Shown: positions 22,996-33,524 of the stretch, piece after piece
Layout: each line of letters opens with the position of its first letter
Position numbering within the stretch: position 1 is the stretch's first letter
Program-made: the position numbers and the translations under genes
Assembly: GCA_024734495.1 (NCBI GenBank)
Contig: JALMQS010000136.1
Location: forward strand, 1,822,929 to 1,886,928
Source: Forficula auricularia
Taxonomy: Eukaryota > Arthropoda > Insecta > Dermaptera > Forficulidae
Direction of reading: 5' to 3'
DNA length: 64,000 bases
The notes under the pieces: generated by a model
What the model was told of the DNA's origin: nothing
Databases searched by the model: none
Seen by the model: the letters and a program-made list of their open reading frames with translations, nothing else

Positions 22996-23454
22996 AATTT
23001 TTGCATTTTTTATATAGAAAATCATCAAATATAGTAGATATATTTTATAGAAATTTCTGAGAATAGCTTTGGTGAAATAAAACAGCTTATCCAATGGGCT
23101 GTCGGTTTCCCCAATCGTAATTATTATTATTATAATTAGTGAAGCAACAAATCATCATTGAGATAATTTTAAAGATGATTATTCTTCGAAAAAAGTAGAT
23201 CATAATCAAACTCTCATAAAAAAAGCATAAGAATGTTTTTCCTTTGAAATAATATCAAACTTGTAACTTGTCTAATTATAATAACAACAATTACACCATC
23301 ATGGTCCAAGTTGAGCCTAAGCCATTATCTTTTTTTAAACAGATGAATAGAAAATTATAAAGTCAAATTTGTGTTAATTCATTTATCGAGTGGCTGATAC
23401 AATTGGAGCAATTTTTCAGGAGATATTTCAAACAAAGTAATGCTTGGAATTGAT

Positions 23455-23625
23455 CAGATAGACTAATAGAACATTCTTTTTATGAACTGTAGATAACATC
23501 TCGATTGTCTGTTCAACAAAACTAACCCCTCAACTAACATTTTGAAATTGTTCCGATTTGATTATCGTCGCAGAACAAACAAGACAACACAAATGTATAA
23601 TTGAATAGAAATTAGAGAAAGACTA
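23455..23625 (+). repeat. Local duplication, copy A
   Basis: AACTGTAGATAACATCTCGA, TTGTCTGTTCAACAAAACTA, ACATTTTGAAATTGTTCCG and GATTATCGTCGCAGA occur in the same order and spacing in copy B (25000-25165). The surrounding sequence shows no transposon ends, so this may be an old segmental duplication. Confidence 0.5.
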
Positions 23626-23889
23626 AAATTTCTTTATTGTTTTTATCAAGATAGCGTTAGCTATTTTTACGGAAATTCCAAAGCAAAAACTACTATTTTT
23701 TCTCTGTGTGATTAAGTATTACCAAAACCATCTTGAGGAGGGAGAATCCTGGAGCTCGATCTTTGAATAATAACCAGTAAGATGTCTTGGGGTATTTGTG
23801 TCCAGGGGCATCGTTAAAGCGGATAGCTTGGTATATAATAACTAAAAAAAAAATCTATATCCAATCAGGTGATTGACCTCATTAGATAT

Positions 23890-24210
23890 AGAATTAAATA
23901 TACTATTGAAAAAAAAACTATAGTCTCAAAGGAATCAATTAATATACATTTATAAAATATTTCTATTTGAATTAAACTTATAATTTGCATTGAAAAAAAT
24001 GTTGGTGTCTTCTATGTTTTATTTATAAAATGTAGAAATTGGAGGCATTGGATGAGAGGACTATGTTAAAAAATCACTCAGCAACAACTGAGTCCTGTCC
24101 TCCAATACCTCCAATTTTTACATCTAAAGTGATTTTTTTTTAAATATTTCTAATTAAATATACTATTGAAAAAAAAACTATATTCTCAAAGGAATTAATT
24201 AATATATACC
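23890..24210. repeat. 60-bp direct repeats flanking a hairpin
   Basis: TAAATATACTATTGAAAAAA through ATCAATTAATATAC (23893-23950) repeats as TAAATATACTATTGAAAAAA through ATTAATTAATATAT (24149-24206). Between the repeats is a hairpin with arms ATTGGAGGCATTGG and CCAATACCTCCAAT (about 24038-24117), with inner pairing of GGAC and GTCC. The structure suggests a hairpin element inserted in a duplicated segment. Confidence 0.5.
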
Positions 24211-24271
24211 TACATATTTACTTATATTTGGTATATATACCTATATATAGGTATAATATATTTTTTTGATA

Positions 24272-24780
24272 AGGGAGAATGGTGTAGGTTCTAGGTGAAA
24301 CATGTTATAAAGATAAAAAAGGGAATTTAAAATATAAGTTACTAGGTAGGTTTCACAAAATAAAAGACAACATGCTTATTTGGAATGACTATATAAAATT
24401 TTGGGGTATGGGCCCATCTTCAGGAGTTCAGAAATATAATAAACGTTTTTTATTTAAAAAAAATTTAAAACTCATTTTATTTTTAACCTAAAATAATAAA
24501 AGTTATATCCAGAAATAAAACCTTTACTATATTTCTGAACTCCTGAAGATGGGCTCATACCCCGAAATTTTTATAGAGTCATGCTAAATAAGCATGTTGT
24601 CTTTTATTTTGTGAAACCTACCTAAAAATTTAATATTTTAAATTCTCTTTTTTACCTGAATAATATAGCTTCAAAGAGAGGACAACCTAATTGATTTCTA
24701 TTTATGAAAAAAGAATTTGTAGTTGCTGGATAATTAATTAATATCATGTTTCACCTAAAACCTACACAACTTTCCCTAAG
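24272..24780. mobile_element. Foldback element with hammerhead-like arms
   Basis: Outer inverted ends: GGGAGAATGGTGTAGGTTCT and AAAACCTACACAACTTTCCC, each next to a GGTGAAACAT/ATGTTTCACC block. Inner arms: TAGGTAGGTTTCACAAAATA (left) faces TATTTTGTGAAACCTACCTA (right), enclosing CCCATCTTCAGGAGTTCAGA and its inverse. The same ends occur around 36412-36715, 40815, 41272-41745, 42240-42545 and 58700. Non-coding. Confidence 0.7.
24539..24579 (+). ncRNA. Hammerhead-ribozyme-like motif
   Basis: ACUC, CUGAAGA, an extra U, stem II GGG/CCC around CUCAUA, GAAA, an A/U tract, then GAGU, which pairs with ACUC. The inverted copy in the left arm (24387-24430, minus) has AAAA in place of GAAA and is probably dead. 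Confidence 0.42.
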
Positions 24781-24789
24781 TAAAATTGC

Positions 24790-24999
24790 TGGAGAAGTTG
24801 TAGTTAAACAAAGAAACGTTGAACGAAGATTAATTTTTTTAAACTATTGCCTCACATCCCTACGAATTTCGAATTCAAAAATAATAATTATAATTGAAGA
24901 TTTTGATTAATTGAAAATTCCGTTCGCCTGAATAACTGAGTTTGTTGAGCTTCCCAAGTATTTAATTATGCCACCTTTGTTTGGCCAGCCTCGAATTCT
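24790..24999. other. Spacer, nothing recognised
   Basis: Short AT-rich interval with no supported feature. Confidence 0.35.
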
Positions 25000-25165
25000 T
25001 CTTCTGTAGAATGTAGATGATATCTCTATTGTGTCACTTTAACAGAGTCAACCCCCTCACATAATGTTTTGGAATTGTTTCGATTAGATTATCGTCGCAG
25101 AGTAAATAAAGACAAGACATTATCGATGTAATTGGGAATAATTGAATCACAGTCCGAGATCAATT
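25000..25165 (+). repeat. Local duplication, copy B
   Basis: Matches 23455-23625 in order: AATGTAGATGATATCTCTA, TTGTGTCACTTTAACAGAG, ATGTTTTGGAATTGTTTCG, GATTATCGTCGCAGA. The copies are diverged, and both keep the GATTATCGTCGCAGA string. Confidence 0.5.
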
Positions 25166-25179
25166 CTGTTCGCTTTTGT

Positions 25180-25640
25180 TATTGTCTTTTAGAAAACAAA
25201 GTAAGAACACGCTGTTCAGAACACCTCCCCTGTTACTATGACTAATGACGTTTTTATACAAGATTCCAGAGGCGTGGTGAGCCTCGGGGCAGAGACAAAC
25301 TTCCAAATGGACTGTGGCCCTTAAAAACAAGCCATTTGATTAACTCCTACACGATTTCAAGGGAACTTTTCGGCCCTTGTCCTTTTGCTAAGCTTGTATT
25401 CATCCATCTTGGGGGTTAAGAAGGCAGCTCCGAAGCCCATCTGCAATTCATAACCCGCGGGGTAATAAATAGAGACAAATTCAGTCTAGACAACCCTATT
25501 TGCTGTTCCAAACTCCCCAAGTCGAATAACATTAACTTATTAGAAGAGAACTATTCGGGAGCAAACGTCTCAATTAGAGCCTTTAGCAATCAGCCCTTAA
25601 ATATTGATGCCATTTCAAAATTCGTTAACTTACATGGGCG
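25180..25640. other. GC-balanced single-copy island
   Basis: Composition is much less AT-rich than the surroundings, and no part recurs elsewhere in the window. There is no long open frame or clear exon border. Candidates are conserved noncoding DNA, a regulatory region or an exon missed for lack of homology. I cannot choose among these from sequence alone. Confidence 0.3.
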
Positions 25641-25795
25641 CCGGCAGGAGGATGCAAGGTGGTGCACTTCCACCCCCTTTCACCAAAGAAAATACACACA
25701 AAAAGTTTAAGAATTGATTTGAATTTGATATTAACTTAATTGACTTAACAAAAATGTCTAATATTATATGTTTCACTATTATAATGATTCACTAT

Positions 25796-25950
25796 TATAA
25801 ACGAGCTTTTCATGCGTGCCTTCGGCACGCCCTCGAAGCTCGGCCCTCCGGGCTGGTGCCCTGGCGGGCAGCGTCTCGGTCCAAAAATTGTATTCCTCTT
25901 AAAACACCACACTCCAAATGTATACCTGTAAACTCCCGAAAATACATAGT
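25796..25950. repeat. GC-rich dispersed repeat (GGGCAGCGTCTCG family), copy 1
   Basis: A hairpin GCGTGCCTTCGGCACGC, then CTCGGCCCTCCGGGCTGG and CGGGCAGCGTCTCGG. Shares CTTCGGCACG, CTCCGGGTTGG and ACGGGCAGCGTCTCG with 35836-35915. Probably a transposon end, but the borders are not defined. Confidence 0.45.
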
Positions 25951-26140
25951 CTCTTAAAAGTTTCGCCTCATTTTCGTCCTAAAAATAACAAAATTTATAT
26001 TTTTAAAAAATTATAAAAAAGTGGCAAATTATTAAAAAATAAACAAATAATATATAAAATATTAATCAAATAAGATGTGACTAATTTATTTTTCTGTGCG
26101 CAAAGAAAATCGAATTGAATATTTAATTTTTGAGTAGTGA

Positions 26141-26155
26141 GGGGGGGGGGGGGGA
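26141..26155. repeat. Poly-G run
   Basis: A run of about 14 G. Similar G or C runs occur at 6730, 8500, 13797, 22895, 38909 and 63089; their exact lengths are prone to assembly error. Confidence 0.7.
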
Positions 26156-26332
26156 ATAATTATCAATATATTTAATGTTTCTTAATTTAAAATCAATTGG
26201 AGTTTTTCATTTCAAATTACAATTACAATTATATTTCAAATTTGCCGCAAATATACCGACGGCATCATCATCCCTGTCGGCAGCATTCTCTGAGCGTTGT
26301 TACAAATTAATCTAGGATCTTATATATAGTAT

Positions 26333-26931
26333 TATAGGAAATAATCCCGATGATGGATGAAGATGAGTTTTTGACTCGAAAGGCTTGGTGGAAAGATGTC
26401 GGAGGAGCGCCGATGTCGTCGATTTTCTTCAGAGGTGAAAACCTCTCTTGGTGGCGTAAAGCCGTGAAATTTGCTTTCCCAAAATAAGAATTGGCCCGGA
26501 GGCTTGTGAAAAATGCTTTTTAAAAATAAGAAATTGCCCTGAGGCGGTGAAAAATGCTTTCAACAAAATAAATGGCACAAGGCCCGAAATTTATTACTTC
26601 TTCGTGGTTACAAGATTTCGTACAGCGTTGTTTCTTTAATCGTTCCAAAGTCGACAGGCGAACTCTTGGAGAGCGTAAAACAGCTCTTCACACAGCGAGA
26701 GCTGAATTGCAACTGCCTGCTAATTACGGCTTCGTCTCTTTTATAGCCGTGGATTTAATTGGTAATTAAGGTGATTGGTTAATAATTTTTCCTAGATCGC
26801 GCTCGATTAATTATAAAAGGGCGTGGTCTCCTTCTTCGATAATTAGTCTTTCATGAGCCACGAACCGATTAACATTGAAAAATAAATTACATTTCTAATT
26901 GAAAACAAAAGGCAGAAAATCGATCCCTACA
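26333..26931 (-). repeat. 3' LTR (element orientation)
   Basis: In element orientation it starts TGTAGGGATCG and ends CCTATA. I counted 4 substitutions against the partner LTR, all in the 26837-26886 part. An antisense 65-codon open frame inside it is identical in both LTRs and is not taken as a gene. Confidence 0.93.
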
Positions 26932-26944
26932 TTCTCCCCTTTCT
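26932..26944 (-). promoter_or_regulatory. Polypurine tract
   Basis: On the minus strand AGAAAGGGGAGAA lies immediately before the 3' LTR, in the position and with the composition of the plus-strand primer of LTR retrotransposons. Confidence 0.85.
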
Positions 26945-27338
26945 CAATCAAGTTACGACTCGGAACTTATAACCAATCATCTTTTACATAGTTAAATATT
27001 TCAACTTAAAATTAATTTAGTTATTGTCTTTTCTTCTTTAAAACCGTTTAGGTATTTTTAACTTAATCATAAAATACAGAATTATATATTTTTTTTTTAC
27101 AATGAAATAGCACTTAAAACTAAACTTAACTATTGTTATTTTTTACAAAACAAATTGATCTTGAAAATTACTTGAACAAAAAAAAATTTTATGCTTAAAC
27201 TTAGTGTTTTTTAATTGTCTATTTCTTTGATTTTAACTTAAAAACTAACACTTTCACACACTAATTTTCACTTTTTTTCTCACTTTTGCACATGACACTA
27301 AAAAAAAACACTTTCATATTATTTTCACAACACTTCAC
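26945..27338 (-). other. 3' untranslated interval of the LTR element
   Basis: AT-rich sequence between the end of the integrase region and the polypurine tract. No envelope-like open frame, signal peptide or transmembrane-bearing frame is present. Confidence 0.6.
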
Positions 27339-29866
27339 TCACTTATCTTGATTACACTCGAGTGACCAGGGCTTCATGTATTCAGCGCACGTAGAGGTGA
27401 AGATTGGTCCTTCGGTGAAAGCTTCCTTCTTGACGTCGTAGGTGTCGTTCATCTTCTTTCGGATGATTCGGTAAGGGCCAAGGAATTTAGGTTTAAGTTT
27501 ACTGCCTGGGCCAACCTGTGTCCTCCTAATCGCTACAAGACCACCTACTTCGTACTGCCTTGGTGCACATCTTTTGGGGTCGTAAGTCTGTCTGTTTTCT
27601 TGTTGCATCTTTACGATTTGTTCTTTAGCTTGTTCTCTAAGTTTGTGCCGTTCTTTTTGGAAAGTTTTAACTACTTCTTCTTCGATCGCTTCCTTAATTT
27701 TAATTTCGGTGGGCATTTTTAATTTAACTCCCGTTAACAACTGGAAAGGTGTAGGTGCCTATGCTTCGTTGATAAGTGGAATTAATAACTCGTTGTACGG
27801 TATCTATGTGCCTATACCACTGGTCAGGTTATCTAGTGATAGTTTTGTTAGTACTGGTATAATAATGGCGTTAATTCTCTCTACTTGTCCGTTTGCACGT
27901 GGTAAACCCGCAGTGATTAGAAAATGATTTATATTTTCGGTGTGGCAGTAGTCTTTGAATTCTTGTGATGTGAATGCCGTGCCTTTGTCTGAAATTATAT
28001 TACTGGGGCTTCCGAAAATCTTTTTCTGTGCATCTAGCTTTTGAATTACTTCTTTAGTCGTAGTTGATTTGGTAGGGTAAAGCCAAACAAATTTTGTAAA
28101 TGCGTCTATTACTACCAAGATATGCTTATAGTTTTTATTCGTGGACTCTAGAGGGCCATATGTGATCAATATGGTAGGTGTGGAGGGGTGTACTTTCTTT
28201 ATGTAATGGGTGAAAACCCCTTCCTTTTTCCCTTGTTTTCGGTTTGCTAAAATGCACGGTACACAATTTCTAATAATCTTTTCAATTTTTTTCTCTTGCT
28301 TTATGAATGTAATATTCTTTATTAATTAAGTCCTCCGTTTTCTCTTACAGAAAAATGACCCTGTTCATGAGTGGATTTTATTATTTCGTCCTGCATTCGT
28401 TCGGGAAGTACTAATAATTCTTGATTATCTTTGATTATGTATAATACGTTATCCTTTAATAAATAGTCTTCGTAGGGTTGTTTTTTCAGGATTTCTTTAA
28501 TTGCTTTTATACGATCGTCTTCGTCTTGTCTTTCAGAAATATTTTTAACTATAGAGGTATTTATAAACATAATTGGGTTTCTACTAAGGCATCTACGTGT
28601 GGCATTCGTTTTCCTATTCTATGTTCTATGGTGTAGTCAAAGTCTGATAACAGTATTGCCCATCGTGCGATCTTAACTGACAGATCCTTTTTGTACATTG
28701 TCTTTTGAAAAGCCGAACAATCCGTGATTATTTTAAAATGACGTCCCAATAGATAAACTCTCAATTTTCAGTAGATTGATTACTGCTAGAACTTCTAATT
28801 CATATGATGAAAATTTCTTCAAAGTCAGTGGTTTTCTTGCTGAAATAATAGACAGGATGGAAATGGTTGTCATCTAACGATTTCTGTAATAGTATCGATC
28901 CGTACCCGTCAATAGATGCGTCTGTATGTAGTTCTATTTCTCCTCTCGGTCGTAAATTTTCAGCACTGGTTTGTTTATCAAAAAGCTTTCTTTAATTGAT
29001 CGAACGCTTCTTTTTCCTGTGGTCCAAATTGAATTTTTGCTTTTCTTTAATAAATTGCTTAGAGGCTTAGCAATGATGGAATAAAACGGTATAAACTTGC
29101 GGAAGTACCCGCTTAAACCCAAGTAGCTCTGTACCTGCTTGATCGTTTTTGGTTCAGGCAGCCTCGCAATCGCTTTTACCTTGAACTCCGAGGGGAATAA
29201 TTTACCATTTTCAATTTGATGGCCCAGAAATTCTACATTAGTTTTTACGAATTGGCATTTTTTCCAGTTTATCTCTAGCCCATATTCTTCAGCTCTGGCT
29301 ACAACTGTCTTTAATCGTTCTACGCTTCATCTTCGTTTTCGGATGGTATAATGAGATCGTCCACGTAGGGGAGTACCATGCTTTAGCAATTAGATCTTGA
29401 AAAATGGTGTTGATGAATCTTTGAAAATAGCCGGGGAATTGCATAAGCCAAATGGCACTTTGCGAAATTGATAATGTCCATTATAGGTTACGAATGCTGT
29501 GTATTTTTTACTTTCCTCATCCATTTCTACATGAAAGAATCCATTCCTTACATCTAACGTTGAAAATAACAGGCTTTCTGTAATCTATCCAGCTGGTCTT
29601 CAATTAACGGCAATGGATACCTATCTTTAATTATTTTATCGGATTTTGCGAAAATCGAAGCACACCCTGAGTACGCTCCATTTTTTTCTTTACTATTACT
29701 GCTTGACTTGCATATTCCGATTGACATGGCTCTATAATGCCTTGTTCCAACCATTCCGTAACTTGATCGTCTAGAATTTTCCTTTCGCTAAAGGGTAATC
29801 TTCTAGGACTGAAGTATATGAGGTTCCTCATCTTTCAAAATTAATTTCATTTTAATATTAGTCGAT
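27339..29866 (-). pseudogene. pol: Broken pol region (RT, RNase H, integrase)
   Basis: Recognisable but split over several frames. Reverse transcriptase begins in 29831-29631 (RRLPFSERKILDDQV, QGIIEP), shifts frame near 29700-29640 to a piece with KDRYPLPLIEDQLDRL, and keeps the catalytic YVDD at 29356-29367. The RT-RNase H connection reads GLSGYFRKFIPFY (29122 down), followed by the RNase H start TDASIDGYG near 28900-28920. The integrase zinc finger has HEQGH near 28360 and CVPC near 28255-28266. The catalytic core (28169-27804) has D, D and E as IDAFTKF, SDKGTAF and QVERINA, with 35 residues between the last two. The C-terminal part (27740-27339) ends with a GPY/F module (FLGPYRI). The frame changes mean no full Pol can be made from this copy as given. 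Confidence 0.9.
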
Positions 29867-31477
29867 TTAATCCTTCTTAGGAGTATAATCAGTTATCATC
29901 TGCATAATTGCTCCCCTTGTTTCTGATTTTACCCGCGAGTCTATATTAATTGTATTTTCCTCCGCTATGTCTATGTTAAAAATACTTAATTCCTCTACAT
30001 CTTCTCTTCTTTTGTTTATACTAATTCCCTCTCTGTTTATCTTGATTTCCGCTTGTTCCGTTAAATCTATCCCTAGTATGGCTTGTTCTTTCATTAGGTC
30101 GTCCGAAACTACGTAGAAAGTTATATTGAATTCTTCTCCGTCTATTCGTATAATGGTTTTAAAGTACCCCTTAGTCTCTGCGCGAGATCTGGCGAATCCA
30201 TTTAATGTTATGTTTGAACTTATTAACTGAGGTGATCCTATTTTCTTATAGGTGCTGCCGTTTATTAATGATAAACTAGCGCCTGTGTCTATTAGGGCGT
30301 TTACTGTTTCATTACCCATTGATATAGGTTTATAATTAATTTCTTTCTTTTGCTTGGTTATCGTAGCGATTCTGGTTTGAGGAGTCTTTTTGTTTAGTTC
30401 CTGTTTCTGCGGACAGGTGGCGGCTTTATGTCCGAATAGGTTACAATGGAAGCATTTATATCCTTGATGCTTTGTTGGACAAGTGTCATATACGTGTTGC
30501 TTTGACCCACAACTGCTACATCGTGCTGGCATTTGCCTTTTATTGCTACCTCTAGTTTCACTGATAACTGGTTGTTTGCTGTATGTTCTGTTGGTTATGC
30601 TAGGTGCTTTAGAAATAATTTCTGAGTAAATTTTTAATTTTTCTTTAAGTTCTTTTATTGTTTTTGCTCCGTATAATATCGTTTTATTGTGGCTGTTGTC
30701 CTGTATGCCATCTAGTATATATTCTATCAGCGCTTCGTCTTCTAAATTCCCTCTGCTTGCTAGCTCTCTCATAATTAGGAAATATTCGTATACGTGTTCG
30801 CCTCTTTGCAATTTTCTCCTAGCTAGCTGCTTGTGAATATCCGCGCTGTTTACTCGTAATGAAAATTCTTCTAATAATGCTTCTTTTAATTTTCCCCACG
30901 TATTAATGTGTCGCTCACTTTCAATGAATAATCTAGCTAGCCCCGTTATTAGTCGTCTGCCAAAGTTAAATAATTGTAGGCTACTCCAGCTTTGAATATT
31001 TGCCTCTGTTTCTATGTCTTGCACCCATTTTTCTATTGGATAGTTATCCGTTCCGTTGAATTTCTTTAATAATGGCTCTATATCTCGAAAGTCGATTGTA
31101 CTGTGTTCATTGATTCTATTTTCTACTGTTCTGTCTTTAATATAACTTCCGTCTCCTATGGATTCTATTGAGATATCAGTTTTGATCAGCATGTTCCAAA
31201 TTTTATTAATTAATTGATATTTATTGCTATGAGTCACTCCTAATATTTTCCCAAATGCATTTAATGTGTCATTGTCTAGTTTAGTTAAGAATTCTGTTTT
31301 TTCTTGGTAAGGTACTGACCCCTTCTCGAATTCAAAACCTGGGAATTTCTTTATTTTTTCCCTTCTATTCCTTACTCCTATTTCGTCGTACAGTAGGTAG
31401 TGTAGATTCTTTATTACATCTTCATCTGCTTCCCCAATTCGTTTAGCTACGTCTGGTGTATCTTTTAGCATTGGCAT
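29867..31477 (-). CDS. gag-pro: Gag-protease polyprotein of the Ty3/gypsy element
   Basis: A 536-residue open frame. Residues about 140-260 form the Gag capsid-like region (WVQDIETEANIQSW, then LIMRELA). Two CX2CX4HX4C zinc knuckles follow at C320-C333 and C342-C355, which would bind the RNA genome. A retroviral-type aspartic protease has its active site DTGAS at 397-401 and the flap-downstream ILGID at 467-471; it would cut the polyprotein during particle assembly. Gag and protease share one frame. The frame ends before the reverse transcriptase, so Pol expression would need a frameshift or a separate mechanism. The ATG at 31477 is the first in frame after the leader. The intact frame contrasts with the damaged pol. 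Confidence 0.92.
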   Translation of the reverse strand: MPMLKDTPDVAKRIGEADEDVIKNLHYLLYDEIGVRNRREKIKKFPGFEFEKGSVPYQEKTEFLTKLDNDTLNAFGKILGVTHSNKYQLINKIWNMLIKTDISIESIGDGSYIKDRTVENRINEHSTIDFRDIEPLLKKFNGTDNYPIEKWVQDIETEANIQSWSSLQLFNFGRRLITGLARLFIESERHINTWGKLKEALLEEFSLRVNSADIHKQLARRKLQRGEHVYEYFLIMRELASRGNLEDEALIEYILDGIQDNSHNKTILYGAKTIKELKEKLKIYSEIISKAPSITNRTYSKQPVISETRGSNKRQMPARCSSCGSKQHVYDTCPTKHQGYKCFHCNLFGHKAATCPQKQELNKKTPQTRIATITKQKKEINYKPISMGNETVNALIDTGASLSLINGSTYKKIGSPQLISSNITLNGFARSRAETKGYFKTIIRIDGEEFNITFYVVSDDLMKEQAILGIDLTEQAEIKINREGISINKRREDVEELSIFNIDIAEENTINIDSRVKSETRGAIMQMITDYTPKKD

Positions 31478-31819
31478 GATTGTGTGGTGGTCTTATTAGT
31501 GATAAGAGGGGTAGGTGTACAGGTGAGTAACCGTTGACCCTTACCTTGGTGTAATCCTTTTACGGCTGCTCTGGTTCTGCTGTTATCCACGAGTGGCGCT
31601 GCCGTCGTCGTGTTGTCTGGCCTTCGCTTGATCGCCTCAGTCGATAGCCGCTGCTGCTGCCTGCTACGTCGCCTGCCTTTGCTCGTCGCTTGGCTGCCGG
31701 GCGCGCTAAATGTGTTTGCCCGCGCAAAAACGGTCGGTGCCTCGAGACGAGTCAAGACAAACCTCCTTGGGTCCGAACCGAGATGGTCCAGCTCCGTCCG
31801 ATAAAGCCTTTAACGAATC
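31478..31819 (-). other. Leader (5' untranslated) region of the LTR element
   Basis: GC-rich leader between the primer-binding site and the Gag start. A 96-codon open frame (31755-31465) overlaps the Gag start in another frame; it is basic, low in complexity and has no domain, so I treat it as non-coding. Confidence 0.5.
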
Positions 31820-31835
31820 CGCGGCCGAGCCCCCA
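31816..31835 (-). promoter_or_regulatory. Primer-binding site, tRNA-Pro type
   Basis: The minus strand reads TGGGGGCTCGGCCGCGGATT four bases inside the LTR edge. This resembles the complement of the 3' end of animal tRNA-Pro (TGGGGGCTCGTCCGGGAT), matching fully over the first 10 bases and partly beyond. Confidence 0.7.
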
Positions 31836-31839
31836 AATT

Positions 31840-32438
31840 TATAGGAAATAATCCCGATGATGGATGAAGATGAGTTTTTGACTCGAAAGGCTTGGTGGAA
31901 AGATGTCGGAGGAGCGCCGATGTCGTCGATTTTCTTCAGAGGTGAAAACCTCTCTTGGTGGCGTAAAGCCGTGAAATTTGCTTTCCCAAAATAAGAATTG
32001 GCCCGGAGGCTTGTGAAAAATGCTTTTTAAAAATAAGAAATTGCCCTGAGGCGGTGAAAAATGCTTTCAACAAAATAAATGGCACAAGGCCCGAAATTTA
32101 TTACTTCTTCGTGGTTACAAGATTTCGTACAGCGTTGTTTCTTTAATCGTTCCAAAGTCGACAGGCGAACTCTTGGAGAGCGTAAAACAGCTCTTCACAC
32201 AGCGAGAGCTGAATTGCAACTGCCTGCTAATTACGGCTTCGTCTCTTTTATAGCCGTGGATTTAATTGGTAATTAAGGTGATTGGTTAATAATTTTTCCT
32301 AGATCGCGCTCGATTAATTATAAAAGGGCGTGGTCTCCTTCTTCGCTAATTAGTCTTTCATAAGCCACGAATCGATTAACATCGAAAAATAAATTACATT
32401 TCTAATTGAAAACAAAAGGCAGAAAATCGATCCCTACA
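31840..32438 (-). repeat. 5' LTR (element orientation)
   Basis: 599 bp, the same length as its partner, with 4 substitutions and no indels that I could see. Followed by gtat (32439-32442), matching the other flank. Confidence 0.93.
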
Positions 32439-32609
32439 GTATTATATTTTATTAGGTGTTAAATAAAAGGCTTATTTTTCAGCAGCATTTTTTAATTTTA
32501 AATGGTGGTTTTTTAATTTATCCAAATATTTCGGAAATTTTTACAATATTCCTTCTTCAGTGAACCTTTTTGAGCAAATACAATAATAGAATGTTAGTTA
32601 TAGTTAGAC

Positions 32610-33000
32610 ATTAAATTAAGGACGTTCCCTAATAAATCGATTTTATTGCAATCCTTTTAAAACTTTGTATACAACATATTTATAAGTGTCCTTTATACGT
32701 AGAAATTTTTTACTTTATTTTCAACAGTCCTTTCATCAATAAATTTTTAAATATTGACCTTTGAAATTTGCATATTTAACACGCGAACCCTATCCCGATT
32801 GACGTTAAAGCCACTATTTCATTAAATAACAATCTTAATTTTCTTGAAATTATTTTGAAAAACTGAGAACCAATAACTGAAGATATAACATTTTTTCTGT
32901 TAAAATAATTGTAACAAGCGATATTCGTTTTGTCTGAAAAATGTTAAAAGTTAGGTACTTTTGATGGTTTTCTCCTCATTTTTAACTCTATTTTATTAGT
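32610..33000 (+). repeat. Dispersed repeat, inverted copy at 61780-62010
   Basis: TTAAGGACGTTCCCTAATAA, then ATCGATTTTATTGCAATCC, TAAGTGTCCTTTATACGTAG and TTAGGTACTTTTGATGGTTT match the reverse complement of 61780-62010 in order. The first block resembles the terminal inverted repeat of the element at 61454-62007, so this is probably one end of a longer copy. Confidence 0.55.
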
Positions 33001-33014
33001 TAATAGTATAGTGT

Positions 33015-33524
33015 GTAGATGCAGATGAACCCCCTGAAGATAATCCTGCAGGCGCCCAATGTTAACTTAGCAGAAAATAAATCACCAAATATGTGGTTAC
33101 CCACATGACTTGACTTTATCTTATTTTTCTATTTTTTCTTTTAAAGTAGGTATAGGTACTTTAGATAGGTTTTTAATAAACAGATTTCTACTATAATTTT
33201 ATGAAGTAATAAAAAAATAATTTAACATAATATGAATTATTTTTTGATTTATTTGAGATTTTCACGCATTTATGGTACATGGTAAAAGCATAAACACATT
33301 TATGAAATTTATTTATTTATTTTAAAACTCATAATTTATTAAAATACTTCAAAAAATTATATATTTAAATTTAGAAATTGAATTACCAAGTTAATTTAAC
33401 TCAAAATATACATTTTGAATAATTTCGTATATTATTTAAATTTATTACAAAAGAACCTTCAGAAATTGAAAAAACAAATATTGCTGAGAGCAGGGTGGTT
33501 GGTTTTTAAGAAAAAAATCAATGA
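33015..33524. other. AT-rich stretch, nothing recognised
   Basis: No gene or repeat border is supported. Confidence 0.4.

Larger units (their letters stand above)
26333..32438 (-). mobile_element. Complete Ty3/gypsy LTR retrotransposon
   Basis: A 6,106-bp element on the minus strand. It has two 599-bp LTRs, a gtat target duplication on both sides (26329-26332 and 32439-32442; a fifth shared base makes 5 bp possible), a primer-binding site next to the upstream LTR and a polypurine tract next to the downstream LTR. Domain order along the minus strand is Gag with two zinc knuckles, aspartic protease, reverse transcriptase, RNase H and integrase. Integrase after RNase H is the Ty3/gypsy order. 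Gag-protease is open, while pol is interrupted several times. I saw no envelope gene between integrase and the 3' LTR. Confidence 0.95.

Noticed and set aside
26572..26769. 65-codon plus-strand frame present identically at 32079-32276
   Set aside because: It lies inside the LTRs, antisense to the element. Identity comes from LTR duplication.
27643..27927. 94-codon plus-strand frame
   Set aside because: Antisense shadow of the integrase region of the minus-strand retrotransposon.
31465..31755. 96-codon frame upstream of Gag
   Set aside because: Overlaps Gag in another frame within the GC-rich leader; basic low-complexity composition and no domain.
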